From the NCBI RefSeq assembly GCF_000621965.1, contig NZ_KK211375.1:114294-178293 (forward strand): a stretch of DNA of 64,000 nucleotides. Reading direction: 5' to 3'. Under the pieces are notes generated by a model that had not been told where the DNA came from, made no database searches, and saw nothing but the letters and a program-made list of their open reading frames with translations. Positions 19,827 to 29,305 of this stretch are shown one piece after another. This DNA is from Methanobrevibacter wolinii SH. Lineage in GTDB: Archaea > Methanobacteriota > Methanobacteria > Methanobacteriales > Methanobacteriaceae. Made by a program: the position numbers and the translations under genes. Position 1 is the first letter of the stretch, and each line of letters begins with the position of its first letter.

Positions 19827-21437
19827 ATGAATGTAGCTGAAGTTTTAGTTAAAATTTTAGAAGACTCTAATGTTAAACATATATTTGGTCATCCTGGAGA
19901 ACAAATACTTCCAATGTATAAAGCCTTAGATAAATCAAGTATTAAACATATTCTTATGAGACATGAACAAGGAGCAGTACATGCTGCAGATATGTATGCT
20001 CGCTCAACAGGTAAGTTTTCAGTTTGTATTTCTACTGCTTCACCTGGAGCATTAAATTTTATAATGGGTGTTTCAACAGCATATAAAGATTCTGTTCCAA
20101 TATTAGTTTTAACTGGAGATAATCCATACAGTGAACGATTTGAAAATAATTTTCAAACATTTAACCTTCCAGGAGTTTTTAGTGAAGTTACTTTTAAAAA
20201 TTATGCACCTTCAAATGGAAAAGAAGCTATTTTAGCATTAAAAAATGCAATTTATTTATTAAATAATGAACCATGTGGACCTATTCATATTAATCTTCCA
20301 AAAGATATCTTACTTGAAGAAGATGCTGAAAGATTTATTAATTTAGATATTAATGAGAGTACTTATTATGATTATGGTCATATGAATCTTTTAGAAACTC
20401 TTTTAAAATCATCTAAAAAACCTCTTATACTTGCAGGTACTGGTATAATTTGGGGTGGTGCTATTGAACTTCTAAAAGATTTCTCTAAGAAAAATAATAT
20501 ACCTGTATGTACTACTTATCCTGCTCGTGGTGTAATTGATGAGTCAGATTATATTAATCTAGGTATGGTAGGTATGAGAGGAACACCAAAAAGTAATTAT
20601 GCCTATTTAAACTCTGATTTAATTTTAGTTTTAGGTTCAAGATTATCTGATAGAACAACTATTTTAACAGATTTTGATTCAGTAAAACAAAAAATAGTTC
20701 ATGTTAATATTGATAAAAATGTTCTAGAGGGACGTCTTAAAATTTGTGGAGATGTATTTGAAGTATTAACTAGGTTAATTGATTTAGATTTAGATAGTGA
20801 AACTTATAAAGAATGGCTTTCTGAGATTAATCTACATGATAAAAAATTAATAATTGATGGTGCAGATGATGATTCTCTTCCATTAAGACCACAAGCAGCA
20901 ATTAAAACAATATATGATTGTATTGGAAATTCATATGTGCTTGGAGATGCAGGGTCTCATGCTACATGGGCAATGCAATGTGCTAAACCTGATAAATTTG
21001 GAAGATTTTTATATTCTGGTGCTTTATGTCCTATGGGATTAGGTCTTCCAGGTTCAATTGGTGTTTCAATATCTCATCCTAATGAGAAAGTAGTTGTAAT
21101 AAATGGAGATGGTGGTTTCCAAATGTGTATTCAAGAACTTGCTACTATTGCAGAGAATAATCTTCCAATTATTATAACTGTATTGAATAATTCTCAGTTA
21201 GGTATTATAAGACAATGGGAAGAACAAATAAGTAAAGATTTTCGTTATCAAGTAGATTTAAAGAATCCTGATTTTGTAATGATTGCAAATGGATATGGTA
21301 TTAAAGCATCAAGAGTTAATACTATTTTAAATTTAAAAAACGAGTTAAAAAAAGCTATGGAACTTAATGAACCATATTTAATTGAAATTGATGTTCGTGA
21401 AGAGGATATTCCTCTTCCAAATAAAGATAATAAATAA
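19827..21437 (+). CDS. IlvB-like thiamine-diphosphate enzyme (acetolactate synthase large-subunit type)
   Basis: 536 aa with the three-domain ThDP layout. The pyrimidine-binding domain has GHPGEQILPMY with RHEQGAVHAADMYAR (catalytic Glu); the central domain has PLILAGTG and VLGSRLSDRTT; the pyrophosphate-binding domain has NGDGGFQMC followed 27 residues on by NN (VLNNSQLGI), the ThDP/Mg signature. The enzyme should make acetolactate from pyruvate or a related 2-oxoacid product. No IlvN regulatory subunit lies next to it. It may be a paralogue for a different acyloin or decarboxylation reaction. Confidence 0.8.
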   Translation: MNVAEVLVKILEDSNVKHIFGHPGEQILPMYKALDKSSIKHILMRHEQGAVHAADMYARSTGKFSVCISTASPGALNFIMGVSTAYKDSVPILVLTGDNPYSERFENNFQTFNLPGVFSEVTFKNYAPSNGKEAILALKNAIYLLNNEPCGPIHINLPKDILLEEDAERFINLDINESTYYDYGHMNLLETLLKSSKKPLILAGTGIIWGGAIELLKDFSKKNNIPVCTTYPARGVIDESDYINLGMVGMRGTPKSNYAYLNSDLILVLGSRLSDRTTILTDFDSVKQKIVHVNIDKNVLEGRLKICGDVFEVLTRLIDLDLDSETYKEWLSEINLHDKKLIIDGADDDSLPLRPQAAIKTIYDCIGNSYVLGDAGSHATWAMQCAKPDKFGRFLYSGALCPMGLGLPGSIGVSISHPNEKVVVINGDGGFQMCIQELATIAENNLPIIITVLNNSQLGIIRQWEEQISKDFRYQVDLKNPDFVMIANGYGIKASRVNTILNLKNELKKAMELNEPYLIEIDVREEDIPLPNKDNK

Positions 21438-21468
21438 TTATATAAAATTAGTAATTTATATTTTTATT

Positions 21469-21747
21469 TCATGTTTTTGAGCTATTATATTCTTTTTTAT
21501 ATTTTTCAATAATTTTTTCTTTATATTTTTCATATTTTTCATTAGTGAATTTTATATATTCATCTTTATTTTCTATAAATAGAAATCCTATTGTTATAAT
21601 AGTAAAATTATTTAATTTATTGTTTATATTTAAAATTTTTACTTTATAAATTGGGTAAATTATTCTTTTAGCTATTTCTATTTTTCCACCAAAGCTTATA
21701 TAAGTATTTGAATTAATTTTATTTTTTATTTGATTTTGGATAGTCAT
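21469..21747 (-). CDS. Small uncharacterised protein, third gene of the GerW-DUF2953 operon
   Basis: 92 aa whose ATG abuts the DUF2953 stop codon, so translation is coupled. Residues about 15-70 form likely beta strands (ISFGGKIEIAKRIIYPIYKV, FTIITIGFLFIE); the end is a highly charged helix (KYEKYKEKIIEKYKKEY). The pattern of a glycine turn, then I-I-P-I-x-K-V recalls the core of GerW/YtfJ, which is the first gene of this operon, but the match is weak. I do not recognise a function. Confidence 0.65.
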   Translation of the reverse strand: MTIQNQIKNKINSNTYISFGGKIEIAKRIIYPIYKVKILNINNKLNNFTIITIGFLFIENKDEYIKFTNEKYEKYKEKIIEKYKKEYNSSKT

Positions 21748-22326
21748 TTAAGTTTCTCTTAGATTTTTGATTATATTTTTAATTAGTGTTTTCATTGGTT
21801 CTTTTATTATAATATTCATAATTTTAATAGTAAATATTAAAATATTTATTTTTATTTCACTCTTAAATTCAAATTCAATAATTTCTTTATTAAAAATTGG
21901 TTCTATCTGAATATTTCTATTTTTATTGTTTATTATTCCTGTTAAACCCCATAATATTCCAGCTATTTCTGCAGTATCTACAGGACTATTCAATCCAAAT
22001 CTAATTTTTCCTATGGTTTGATATTTTGAGTTTTTCTTAAGAATTTTTAAAATTTTTTTAATTTCACTTTTATTTTTAATTATTTCTTTAATTAATGTTT
22101 TATTGTCTTTTTTATTCTTATTGTTTTTATTATTCTTTTTATTTTCATTTTTATTTGGGATTTCTTTTTTATATATACTTATTCCAATTAAAGAAATATT
22201 AATTAAACCTTTAAATTTTTCATTATAATTACATTCTATTTCTATTTTTAAACCAATGAATAATATTATAATAATTAAAATAAGTATTATAAGAATCAGA
22301 TTTAATATTGTTAATAGTGTATTCAC
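21748..22326 (-). CDS. DUF2953 membrane-anchored protein
   Basis: 192 aa from GTG 22326, with GGGAGAT 4 nt upstream. Residues 4-26 are one very hydrophobic Ile/Leu helix; then come a basic Asn/Lys-rich loop (about 55-75) and the DUF2953 core with TIGKIRFGLNSPVDTAEIAGILWGLTG. The same family is encoded next to ytfJ in Bacillus (ytfI). The predicted topology places the core on one membrane face. Role unknown. Confidence 0.8.
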   Translation of the reverse strand: MNTLLTILNLILIILILIIIILFIGLKIEIECNYNEKFKGLINISLIGISIYKKEIPNKNENKKNNKNNKNKKDNKTLIKEIIKNKSEIKKILKILKKNSKYQTIGKIRFGLNSPVDTAEIAGILWGLTGIINNKNRNIQIEPIFNKEIIEFEFKSEIKINILIFTIKIMNIIIKEPMKTLIKNIIKNLRET

Positions 22327-22402
22327 TTTATCTCCCTTATTTTAATTATTTAAGTATTTATTTTTTTTAAAATTTTATTTATTATTTAAATTTAGTTTAA
22401 TA

Positions 22403-22825
22403 TTATTCTGCATCGTTTATGTCTTTATTTTTATTTTTATTTTCTTCTTCATTGGGGTATTGCCATTCTGCTTCAGAATAATTTTCAGAATTTGAGTTAA
22501 AATAATTTTTAATTAAATCACTTATCATTAATCCTAAGTCATTAATTGCTTTATTAGTATTATTTCCTTTACTAATATCTATTACTCTTATACTATCTGA
22601 TCCTGATGAATTTTTAGATACAACAACCATACTTATAGGTTCGATTCCTGCAGCAGCACCTGCCCCTCCAGTGGTATTGTTGTTTCCACCACCAAAACCA
22701 AAACCCATTTTTACAACTGGAATTAATATTTTGTCTTCAGTTTCTATTGGTTCTCCAATAACACTATTGGTTTTTAATATTTTATTTAATTCTTCAATTG
22801 TTGTTTTAAATGAACTGTCAGTCAT
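22403..22825 (-). CDS. GerW/YtfJ-family protein
   Basis: 140 aa. The family core is plain: TTIEELNKILKTNSVIGEPI, ILIPVVKMGFGFGGG, then a Gly/Asn-rich loop, GIEPISMVVVSK and VRVIDI-like strand IRVIDISKG. Residues 100-118 are a helix and the last 20 are acidic. In Bacillus YtfJ (GerW) affects spore germination, but this archaeon does not sporulate, so the family must have an older role. It leads a three-gene operon with DUF2953. Confidence 0.88.
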   Translation of the reverse strand: MTDSSFKTTIEELNKILKTNSVIGEPIETEDKILIPVVKMGFGFGGGNNNTTGGAGAAAGIEPISMVVVSKNSSGSDSIRVIDISKGNNTNKAINDLGLMISDLIKNYFNSNSENYSEAEWQYPNEEENKNKNKDINDAE

Positions 22826-23122
22826 TTTTTATACCTCGTTTATAATTATAGGTTTTTTATTATTTTTATAATTTTATTTTTTTATTAAATTTATTTAATT
22901 TTAATATTTAAATTTATTATTTTTTTAATAAATTTATAATTATTTATATTTTTGGTATTTTTAATTTATTTTTTATGATGTATAATAAGATTTTTTAAAA
23001 AAAAGTATTTGTTGATTTCTTATTTTCATCATATTTATATGCTTTATTAATTTAAATCTTTTAAAATAAGTTATTAGATTGTTTAAGTTAATAAAATTAG
23101 TAAAAAAAGAAAAAAAGAGGAA

Positions 23123-24268
23123 TTATTGTAAGTATGTTTTTGCTAATGCAGTTACACCAGCACCTGGTTCTACATCAATTCCAGCTTCATTTAAGGTCAT
23201 ACCTAATGCAGTAAAGGTTATAGCTAATTCTTTATAATTAGTTGAACCCATATGTCCTATTCTGAAGATATTACCTTTAAGATGATCTTGTCCTCCAGCT
23301 AATTGGACACCATATTTGTTTAACATAGTTCCTCTAATTTGATCATCAGTTTTTCCTTCAGGCATTTTTACTGCAGTTACAGTACAGGATGCATGTTCTT
23401 CTTCTGCGAATAATTCGAGACCTAATGCTTTTACTGCATTTCTACAAGCTTCTGCATTTTTATGGTGACGTGCAATCCTATTATCTAATCCTTCTCTTTC
23501 AATATCATTAAGTGCTTCAAGTAATCCATATATTGAAGATACAGATGGGGTATATGGTGTTTGAGCAGGATTTTTGTTTCCGCTTTCCCTATATTTTTTC
23601 ATGTTGAAATAGTAAGTTTGTGCATCTACATTTTCAACAGCTTTCCATGCATCATCACTTAATGTAATAGCAGAAAGTCCTGGTGGTGCTGCTAAACATT
23701 TTTGTGATCCTGTAACACAGACATCAATTCCATATTTATCTACATCTACATTATCTCCAGCAAGGGAAGATACAGTATCTACAACATATAAAGCATCGTA
23801 ATTTTTCATAACTTTACCAATTTCTTTAATTGGTGCAGCTACACCTGTGGAAGTTTCGTTATGAATAAGACTTACAGCTTTAATATCTTCATCTGCTTCA
23901 AGTGCTGCTTCAATAGCTTCAGGAGTTACAGCAGTTCCCCATTTTACTGCTAATTCTTCTACATCTATTCCATGTACTCTAGCAATATCTGCGAAACGTT
24001 CTCCAAATTTACCTCCTACTACACTTAATATTTTTTCTTTAGGATTTGCTATATTTGCTATAGCAGCTTCCATACCACCAGTACCAGATGATGTAAGAAT
24101 ATAAGATTGATTTTGAGTTTTGAATACTTTAGACATTTTTTCACATGTCTCATTATATATTCTTCCAAACTCGTCTCCTCTATGGTTGACAATGTTTTTG
24201 GACATTGCTGCAAGAACATTAGGTTCCACATTTACAGGTCCTGGAAGCATTAATAATATATTATTCAT
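23123..24268 (-). CDS. Class-V aminotransferase (aspartate / alanine-glyoxylate type)
   Basis: 381 aa after a strong GGAGG. It begins MNNILLMLPGPVNVEPNVLAA and has SSGTGGMEAAIANI for phosphate binding, VVDTVSSLAGD with the cofactor-ring Asp, and TGSQKCLAAPPG with the PLP lysine Lys190. The C-terminal small domain contains FRIGHMGSTNY. Methanogen members (M. jannaschii MJ0959-like) act as broad aspartate or serine-pyruvate aminotransferases. The promoter region is described separately at 24298-24345. Confidence 0.88.
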   Translation of the reverse strand: MNNILLMLPGPVNVEPNVLAAMSKNIVNHRGDEFGRIYNETCEKMSKVFKTQNQSYILTSSGTGGMEAAIANIANPKEKILSVVGGKFGERFADIARVHGIDVEELAVKWGTAVTPEAIEAALEADEDIKAVSLIHNETSTGVAAPIKEIGKVMKNYDALYVVDTVSSLAGDNVDVDKYGIDVCVTGSQKCLAAPPGLSAITLSDDAWKAVENVDAQTYYFNMKKYRESGNKNPAQTPYTPSVSSIYGLLEALNDIEREGLDNRIARHHKNAEACRNAVKALGLELFAEEEHASCTVTAVKMPEGKTDDQIRGTMLNKYGVQLAGGQDHLKGNIFRIGHMGSTNYKELAITFTALGMTLNEAGIDVEPGAGVTALAKTYLQ

Positions 24269-24619
24269 ATATGTTTTCCTCCATTAATAAAATCAAAAGC
24301 TTGATATTTTTCTTATGATATTTTTTTTCAAGCTATATAAAATTTTTAATTTATTTAATATTAAAGTTTTTTGTTTATTGTTTTTATTAATTTTTATTGG
24401 ATTTATTTTTTTATTTTTTTTATTTTTTGATATTTCTTTTATTATCTTTTTATTTCTCATTGTTTTATTTATCTTCTTTTTTATTATTATTTAAAATATT
24501 TATATTAAGTTATTATCTATTAATTTTAGTGTTATATATTTTTATTTGTCCTTTTTAAAGATTTTTTATTTTAATTGATTTTAATAAACTTTATTTATAT
24601 TGAATAAATATATTTAATT
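24269..24619. other. Divergent promoter region, aminotransferase/mptE
   Basis: 351 bases between divergent genes. Close to the aminotransferase there is a TATA box and an inverted repeat (24298-24345). The rest is T-rich without ORF. Confidence 0.5.
24298..24345 (-). promoter_or_regulatory. TATA box plus inverted repeat before the aminotransferase
   Basis: On the reverse strand a TTTATATA box (about 24344-24335) is followed at once by AGCTTGA (24334-24328) and, 23 nt later, its complement TCAAGCT (24304-24298). The repeat lies between TATA and the expected transcript start, a position suited to a repressor operator. It could also be a leader hairpin. Confidence 0.45.
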
Positions 24620-25348
24620 ATGAAATTTGCAGATTGGGAATTATGGTATAAAAAAATTTTAAATGACTTTGAATTTATTAGGGAAGATGATGAATCTTCA
24701 GCTAAAATTTTAAATAGAATTTTAGATGAAGAAGGCTGTCTTAATATTGATGATTTTAAAAATGATATTGTAAATTTTAAGGATACTAATAAATTTATAA
24801 TATTTGGTGCTGGTCCATCTATTAAAGAGCATATTAATTATATTAAAGAAAATTATAATTTAGATGATTATGTACTTGTTTCTGCTGATGGTTCTACTAC
24901 TGCACTTTTAGAAGAGTATATTGTTCCAGATATAATTGCAACTGATTTAGATGGTAATATTGATGATTTATTAGCTGCTAATTGTAGGGATTCATATATG
25001 GTTATTCATGCTCATGGTAATAATAAAGAAGCTATTGAAAAATATACTTCTTTCTTTGATAATATTTTAGGAACTACTCAATCTACTCCTTTTGGACATC
25101 TTTATAACTTTGGAGGATTTACAGATGGAGATAGAGCAATGTTTTTATCTCTCGCATTAGGTGCTAAGTCATTAATATTAGCAGGTATGGATTTTGGAAA
25201 TATTGTAACTAAATATTCTAGACCTAAAAATGAAAAATTGCTTCAAGATGCAGATAATATTAAAAGGAAAAAATTAGTATATGCTGAAGAGTTAACTAAT
25301 TGGATTAAAGATAATGAGGATGTAGAATTAATCAATTTATGTGATTAA
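24620..25348 (+). CDS. mptE: 6-hydroxymethyl-7,8-dihydropterin pyrophosphokinase MptE
   Basis: 242 aa. Core motifs of the DUF115/MptE family: IIFGAGPSIKEHINYI, VLVSADGSTTALLEE, PDIIATDLDGN, VIHAHGNNKEAIE, GGFTDGDRAMFLSLALGAK and LAGMDFG. MptE transfers pyrophosphate from ATP to 6-hydroxymethyl-dihydropterin in tetrahydromethanopterin biosynthesis, the C1 carrier of methanogenesis. It is unrelated to bacterial FolK. No other pterin gene adjoins it. Confidence 0.9.
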   Translation: MKFADWELWYKKILNDFEFIREDDESSAKILNRILDEEGCLNIDDFKNDIVNFKDTNKFIIFGAGPSIKEHINYIKENYNLDDYVLVSADGSTTALLEEYIVPDIIATDLDGNIDDLLAANCRDSYMVIHAHGNNKEAIEKYTSFFDNILGTTQSTPFGHLYNFGGFTDGDRAMFLSLALGAKSLILAGMDFGNIVTKYSRPKNEKLLQDADNIKRKKLVYAEELTNWIKDNEDVELINLCD

Positions 25349-25828
25349 TTTATTTTATTTTGTTTATATTTCTAATTTAATTAATTACATTTTTTATTAT
25401 TTTATTTTATTTTATTATCATGTACATGTAAACATTATAATTTAATAGTTTATTAAATTAATATTAAATGAAAGTTTTTATTTCTTATTTTTCTAAATTT
25501 TTTATATTAATTAGTTTGTTAAAATTATCTTTTCATGATTAAGATCTATTTATTTTTGAAATAAAATGTTATATGGTTTTTTTAAGAATTATTCTATATT
25601 TTGTTATATGTTTTTAAGTTTTTAGATAAAATTTTTAATAAGTTTTATTTTAATTATTTAAAAAAATTTAATATGATAATCTAAAATTATTTATTATTTG
25701 ATTTTAAAATTTAATACTAACTTATAATTTTATTAAAGAAATTATTATTTAAATTATATTTTTTGCATTGGTTTCTTAAGATATTATTAAATTTTGTAAT
25801 TTTATAAATTCAATTGTGGAGTGAGTCT
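25349..25828 (+). other. Intergenic upstream of orc1/cdc6
   Basis: 480 bases, nearly pure A/T. The one distinct motif is the palindrome CATGTACATG at 25419-25428, followed by TAAAC. Archaeal origins often lie beside orc1/cdc6, but I see no repeated origin-recognition boxes here. It must contain the orc1 promoter. Confidence 0.45.
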
Positions 25829-26947
25829 ATGGGAATTAAAGATATATTAATGTATGATGAAACAGTTTTTAAAAATATAAATGTTTTTAATCCAGATTAT
25901 GTTCCTCAAAATTATGATTTTAGGGATAGACAAATGGAAGCTATGGCAATGGATATTAAACCAGCTTTAAGGGGAGGTCGTCCAACTAATGCAGTTATTT
26001 TAGGATCTTGTGCAACAGGTAAAACTACTGCAGTTAAAAGAGTTTTTGATCTTGTTGAAGAGACAACTAATAAAGTTGTCTGTTGTTATATTAATTGTCA
26101 ACTTCATACAACTCGTTTCAGTATATTCTCTCAAATATTTAAGAAAATCTTTGGTCATGAACCTCCTGAAACTGGAGTTCCTTATTCAAGAATTTATAAA
26201 CAAGTCATGAATTATTTACAAGAAAAAGATAAAGCTTTAATGGTTGCATTTGATGATGTAAATTATTTATTTCAAAATAATCAAGCTAATAAAATATTTT
26301 ATGATATTTTAAGAGCTTATGAAGAATTTCCTGGAGTAAAAACTGGAGTTTTTGCAATTGTTTCTGATTTAGAATTTAAATATGCATTAGATAAAAATGT
26401 TAATACTGTATTTATTCCTCATGATATTGTTTTTTCTCCATATAGTCGTTCTGAGTTACTAAGTATTCTATCAAAAAGAGTACATTACGGTTTTTATGAA
26501 GGAGTAATTTCTGATGAAATTCTTGAAGAAATAACAGATTATACCTTAGATAGTGGGGATTTAAGGGTAGGTATTGATTTACTTAAGGTTTGTGGAAATA
26601 TTGCTGAAGCAAATGCGAGTCCTTTTGTTACTGAGGAATTTTTAGAAGAAGCTAAAAATAAACAGGTTTCTGTAAATCTTATTGAAACATATAAATCTTT
26701 AAGTGATGTAGAAAGACAGTTATTAAAAATAGTTGCAGATTCTGATGAAGTATTAACTGCTGGTGACTTGTCTGATAGATTTAAAGAAAGTACAGGTTTA
26801 AGTTATGCAACTTTTAATAGAACTTTAGATAAACTAGAATTTTTAAGGTTGATTGATACTAAACTTACTGGAAAAGGAGTTAGAGGTAATTCAAGACAAA
26901 TTCTTTTAAGATTTAATCCTGAAGATATTCGTAATATTAAATCTTAA
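25829..26947 (+). CDS. cdc6: Orc1/Cdc6 replication initiator
   Basis: 372 aa. I choose ATG 25829, 4 nt after GGAGTGA; the in-frame TTG at 25814 precedes that site. Residues 1-50 (MGIKDILMYDETVFKNINVF) are the N-terminal arm; the AAA+ domain has Walker A GSCATGKTT and Walker B MVAFDDVNYLF, a sensor-1 region and an arginine box; the last about 90 residues are a winged helix (SLSDVERQLLKIV...TLDKLEFLRLIDT). It binds origins and loads MCM. A second paralogue, common in this order, is not in the window. Confidence 0.93.
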   Translation: MGIKDILMYDETVFKNINVFNPDYVPQNYDFRDRQMEAMAMDIKPALRGGRPTNAVILGSCATGKTTAVKRVFDLVEETTNKVVCCYINCQLHTTRFSIFSQIFKKIFGHEPPETGVPYSRIYKQVMNYLQEKDKALMVAFDDVNYLFQNNQANKIFYDILRAYEEFPGVKTGVFAIVSDLEFKYALDKNVNTVFIPHDIVFSPYSRSELLSILSKRVHYGFYEGVISDEILEEITDYTLDSGDLRVGIDLLKVCGNIAEANASPFVTEEFLEEAKNKQVSVNLIETYKSLSDVERQLLKIVADSDEVLTAGDLSDRFKESTGLSYATFNRTLDKLEFLRLIDTKLTGKGVRGNSRQILLRFNPEDIRNIKS

Positions 26948-27118
26948 AATCTATTTTATATTATTAAAATGTTTAAAAAGCTTAAATTTTTAATAGATAA
27001 TTTTTTTAATATATTAAAATTTTTATTAAAGATTTTTAAACTTTTAAATTAGTCTTAAATTATCCTTTTTTCTTTTTTATATGTAAATAAATTCTTTTAA
27101 TAGAAATTTTAAAATAAT

Positions 27119-27742
27119 TTAGTATTTATTTGCTTTTTTGTTTTTTCTATGTTTTATAACATAATAAATTATTATTAATAATATTGCTATTCCTATTATT
27201 ATATCAAATATTCTAAAGTATTGACTTATTATGCTCCAATCTTTTCCTAATTCTATTCCAATTATTGCAAGTATTGAAGTCCATATTCCAGAACCAATTA
27301 ATGTATATATAATAAATTTTTTAATATCCATTTTATTTATTCCAGCAGGTAATGAAATAAATGTTCTTATACCAGGTAATATTCTTCCAAAAAATACTGC
27401 AGCATCTCCATGTTTATTAAACCATTTATCTGCATTGTCTAATTTTTCTTTAGTTATTAAAATATATTTTCCATATTTTTCTAATAATGGTCTTGCACCT
27501 TTAAGTCCAATGTAATATGTAATTAAAGATCCTACAAGATTTCCAAGTATTCCTACTAATATGATATTAGTTAAAGTTAATTTTCCTTCGTTAACAACAA
27601 AGCCTGCAAATGTCATAATGACTTCACTAGGAAGTGGAATACATGCACTTTCTATGGTCATTCCTAAAAATATTCCAAAGTATCCTAGACTTTCAATTAA
27701 ATATATTACTAGATTTGCTAATGATGCACTTATACTAATCAT
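27119..27742 (-). CDS. DedA-family membrane protein
   Basis: 207 aa after GAGGAG. The family signature FGRILPGIRTFISLPAGINKM lies in residues about 118-140, preceded by GMTIESACIPLPSEVIM and GNLVGSLITYYIGL. Four to five hydrophobic helices are evident, ending in a basic tail (KHRKNKKANKY). DedA/Tvp38 proteins translocate lipids or couple to the proton gradient; in an archaeon the lipid substrate is unknown. Confidence 0.88.
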   Translation of the reverse strand: MISISASLANLVIYLIESLGYFGIFLGMTIESACIPLPSEVIMTFAGFVVNEGKLTLTNIILVGILGNLVGSLITYYIGLKGARPLLEKYGKYILITKEKLDNADKWFNKHGDAAVFFGRILPGIRTFISLPAGINKMDIKKFIIYTLIGSGIWTSILAIIGIELGKDWSIISQYFRIFDIIIGIAILLIIIYYVIKHRKNKKANKY

Positions 27743-28021
27743 ATTTCTCCTCTTTTTTAATCTCCTAATTTTTTAAGGATATTATTAAATATTATAATAA
27801 ACTTTAATTTATATATAATATGTGATATTTTTAATATCTATTTTAATTTTTATCTTTATATTTGTAAATTAAAATATTTATAACTGTATAATTCTTTTAT
27901 TCATCTTTTAAATTATCGATTATTAAATTAAATTTAATTTTTCATTTTATAGTTGTTATTTACTTTTAATATTTTCTAAAATATAAAGATATTATATTTT
28001 AAATAGTTAATGGTGAATTTT

Positions 28022-28783
28022 ATGAGTTTAAATCATGATTTATATGGTAAGGATATGGAATTAATATCTAATTATAATCCTGACTTAAAATATTCTGATC
28101 CAGAATTAGTTGATATTTTAGATAATTTTTTATTATATGATGTATTTGAAAATTGTACTTTATCTACAAGGTCCAGATTACTTGTAACTTTAGCTACTTT
28201 AATTGCAAATCAATCTTTAAATCAATATTCTGAGATTTTAATTAAGTCTTTAGATTTAGGAATTAGTCCTATTGAAATTAAAGAAGTTTTATATCAATCA
28301 TTACCTTATATTGGTCTTGCAAAAACATATGATTTTTTAAATAAAACTAATGATGTATTTAAAGATATTGGTATAAATTTACCTCTTCCTAATCAATCAA
28401 CAACTAATAGAGATAATAGAATAAAAGTAGGTTATGATATTCAAGCTAATAATTTTGGTAAGGACTTTATAGATTCAAGTATTGAAAATGCTCCTAATAA
28501 TCAAAAACATATTTGGGATTTTATATCTGGTTTTGCTTTTGGAGACTTTTATGCAAGAAATGGATTAAGTGATAAAGATAGAGAACTTGTTTCATTTACT
28601 TATATTTTATCATTACGTGGTTGTGAAGATCAATTGAGAATTCATGTTAAAGGTAATTTAAAAGTAGGTAATGATAAAGAAACTTTAATTAGTACTATTT
28701 CTGCACTTGTGCCATATATAGGATTTCCAAGAGTACATAATGCACTTGCTATAGTTAATGAAGTTTGTAATAAATTAGATTAA
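28022..28783 (+). CDS. Double carboxymuconolactone-decarboxylase-domain protein
   Basis: 253 aa. ATG 28022 is 5 nt after GGTGA; an earlier in-frame ATG at 28010 overlaps that site. Two CMD domains: residues about 30-110 (STRSRLLVTLATLIANQSLNQYSEIL) and about 160-250 (LSDKDRELVSFTYILSLRGCEDQLRIHVKGNL). The second keeps a Cys...His pair (C-x6-H); the first has no Cys at the equivalent place. CMD proteins include peroxidase-like AhpD enzymes and decarboxylases. The gene stands alone; function is not assignable. Confidence 0.8.
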   Translation: MSLNHDLYGKDMELISNYNPDLKYSDPELVDILDNFLLYDVFENCTLSTRSRLLVTLATLIANQSLNQYSEILIKSLDLGISPIEIKEVLYQSLPYIGLAKTYDFLNKTNDVFKDIGINLPLPNQSTTNRDNRIKVGYDIQANNFGKDFIDSSIENAPNNQKHIWDFISGFAFGDFYARNGLSDKDRELVSFTYILSLRGCEDQLRIHVKGNLKVGNDKETLISTISALVPYIGFPRVHNALAIVNEVCNKLD

Positions 28784-28956
28784 TTAAATTTAATTTTAAA
28801 TTTAATACTTATTTATTTTATTTTAATTTAAAGTTTAAGTTTTAAAATATACTTAATATTCTAATTTAAAGTAGTTAATACTAATCTTCTAAATAAGTTA
28901 TTTTAAGAAATAATTTAAAAAATTTAGTTAATTTTAAGTAAAAAATAAGTTGAATT

Positions 28957-29037
28957 TTAATATATACTTCATTTATAAACATGATTTTTTAGGTTTGTGG
29001 CTTTAATATTAAAATTTTTTAATGAAGTATATATTAA
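28957..29037. repeat. 17-bp perfect inverted repeat with 47-nt spacer
   Basis: TTAATATATACTTCATT (28957-28973) and its exact complement AATGAAGTATATATTAA (29021-29037). The spacer carries GGTTTGTGGC. The arms are too long to be chance in so short a span, even in A/T-rich DNA. Confidence 0.85.
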
Positions 29038-29131
29038 TATAATTTATTTAAATAAATAAATAAATTAATTTTATGAATTGAATTTTAATAATGTATAATA
29101 AGTTAATTCTTTTACTTATTATACTTTGATA

Positions 29132-29147
29132 GCATAATCTCTTATGC
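29132..29147. repeat. Small hairpin GCATAA-TCTC-TTATGC
   Basis: A 6-bp perfect stem with a 4-nt loop. A second TTATGC (29260-29264 region) could pair with the same left arm, allowing an alternative fold. Confidence 0.6.
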
Positions 29148-29169
29148 AAATGAATTTATATCTATTATT

Positions 29170-29295
29170 CTATTACTTTATTGCTATTATAATTTAGTTA
29201 ATATTTTATTATAGGTTTTTAAATTTTTAAGGCATTTAGGTATTTATAGTTAACTAAATTATGCATGGAATACTAATAGTTAATTAAAGTAATAG
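29170..29295. repeat. Nested inverted repeats (11-bp outer, 13-bp inner arms)
   Basis: Outer arms CTATTACTTTA (29170-29180) / TAAAGTAATAG (29285-29295); inner arms ATAATTTAGTTAA (29189-29201) / TTAACTAAATTAT (29250-29262), loop 48 nt. Between them CTATT/AATAG adds five more pairs. Together they could fold one long imperfect stem of about 126 nt, as DNA or RNA. Confidence 0.7.
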
Positions 29296-29305
29296 GGTTT
29301 GGTAG

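Noticed and set aside
22630..22660. T-loop-like GGTTCGATTCC, possible tRNA end
   Set aside because: It lies inside the conserved GerW core on the opposite strand and has no cloverleaf around it.
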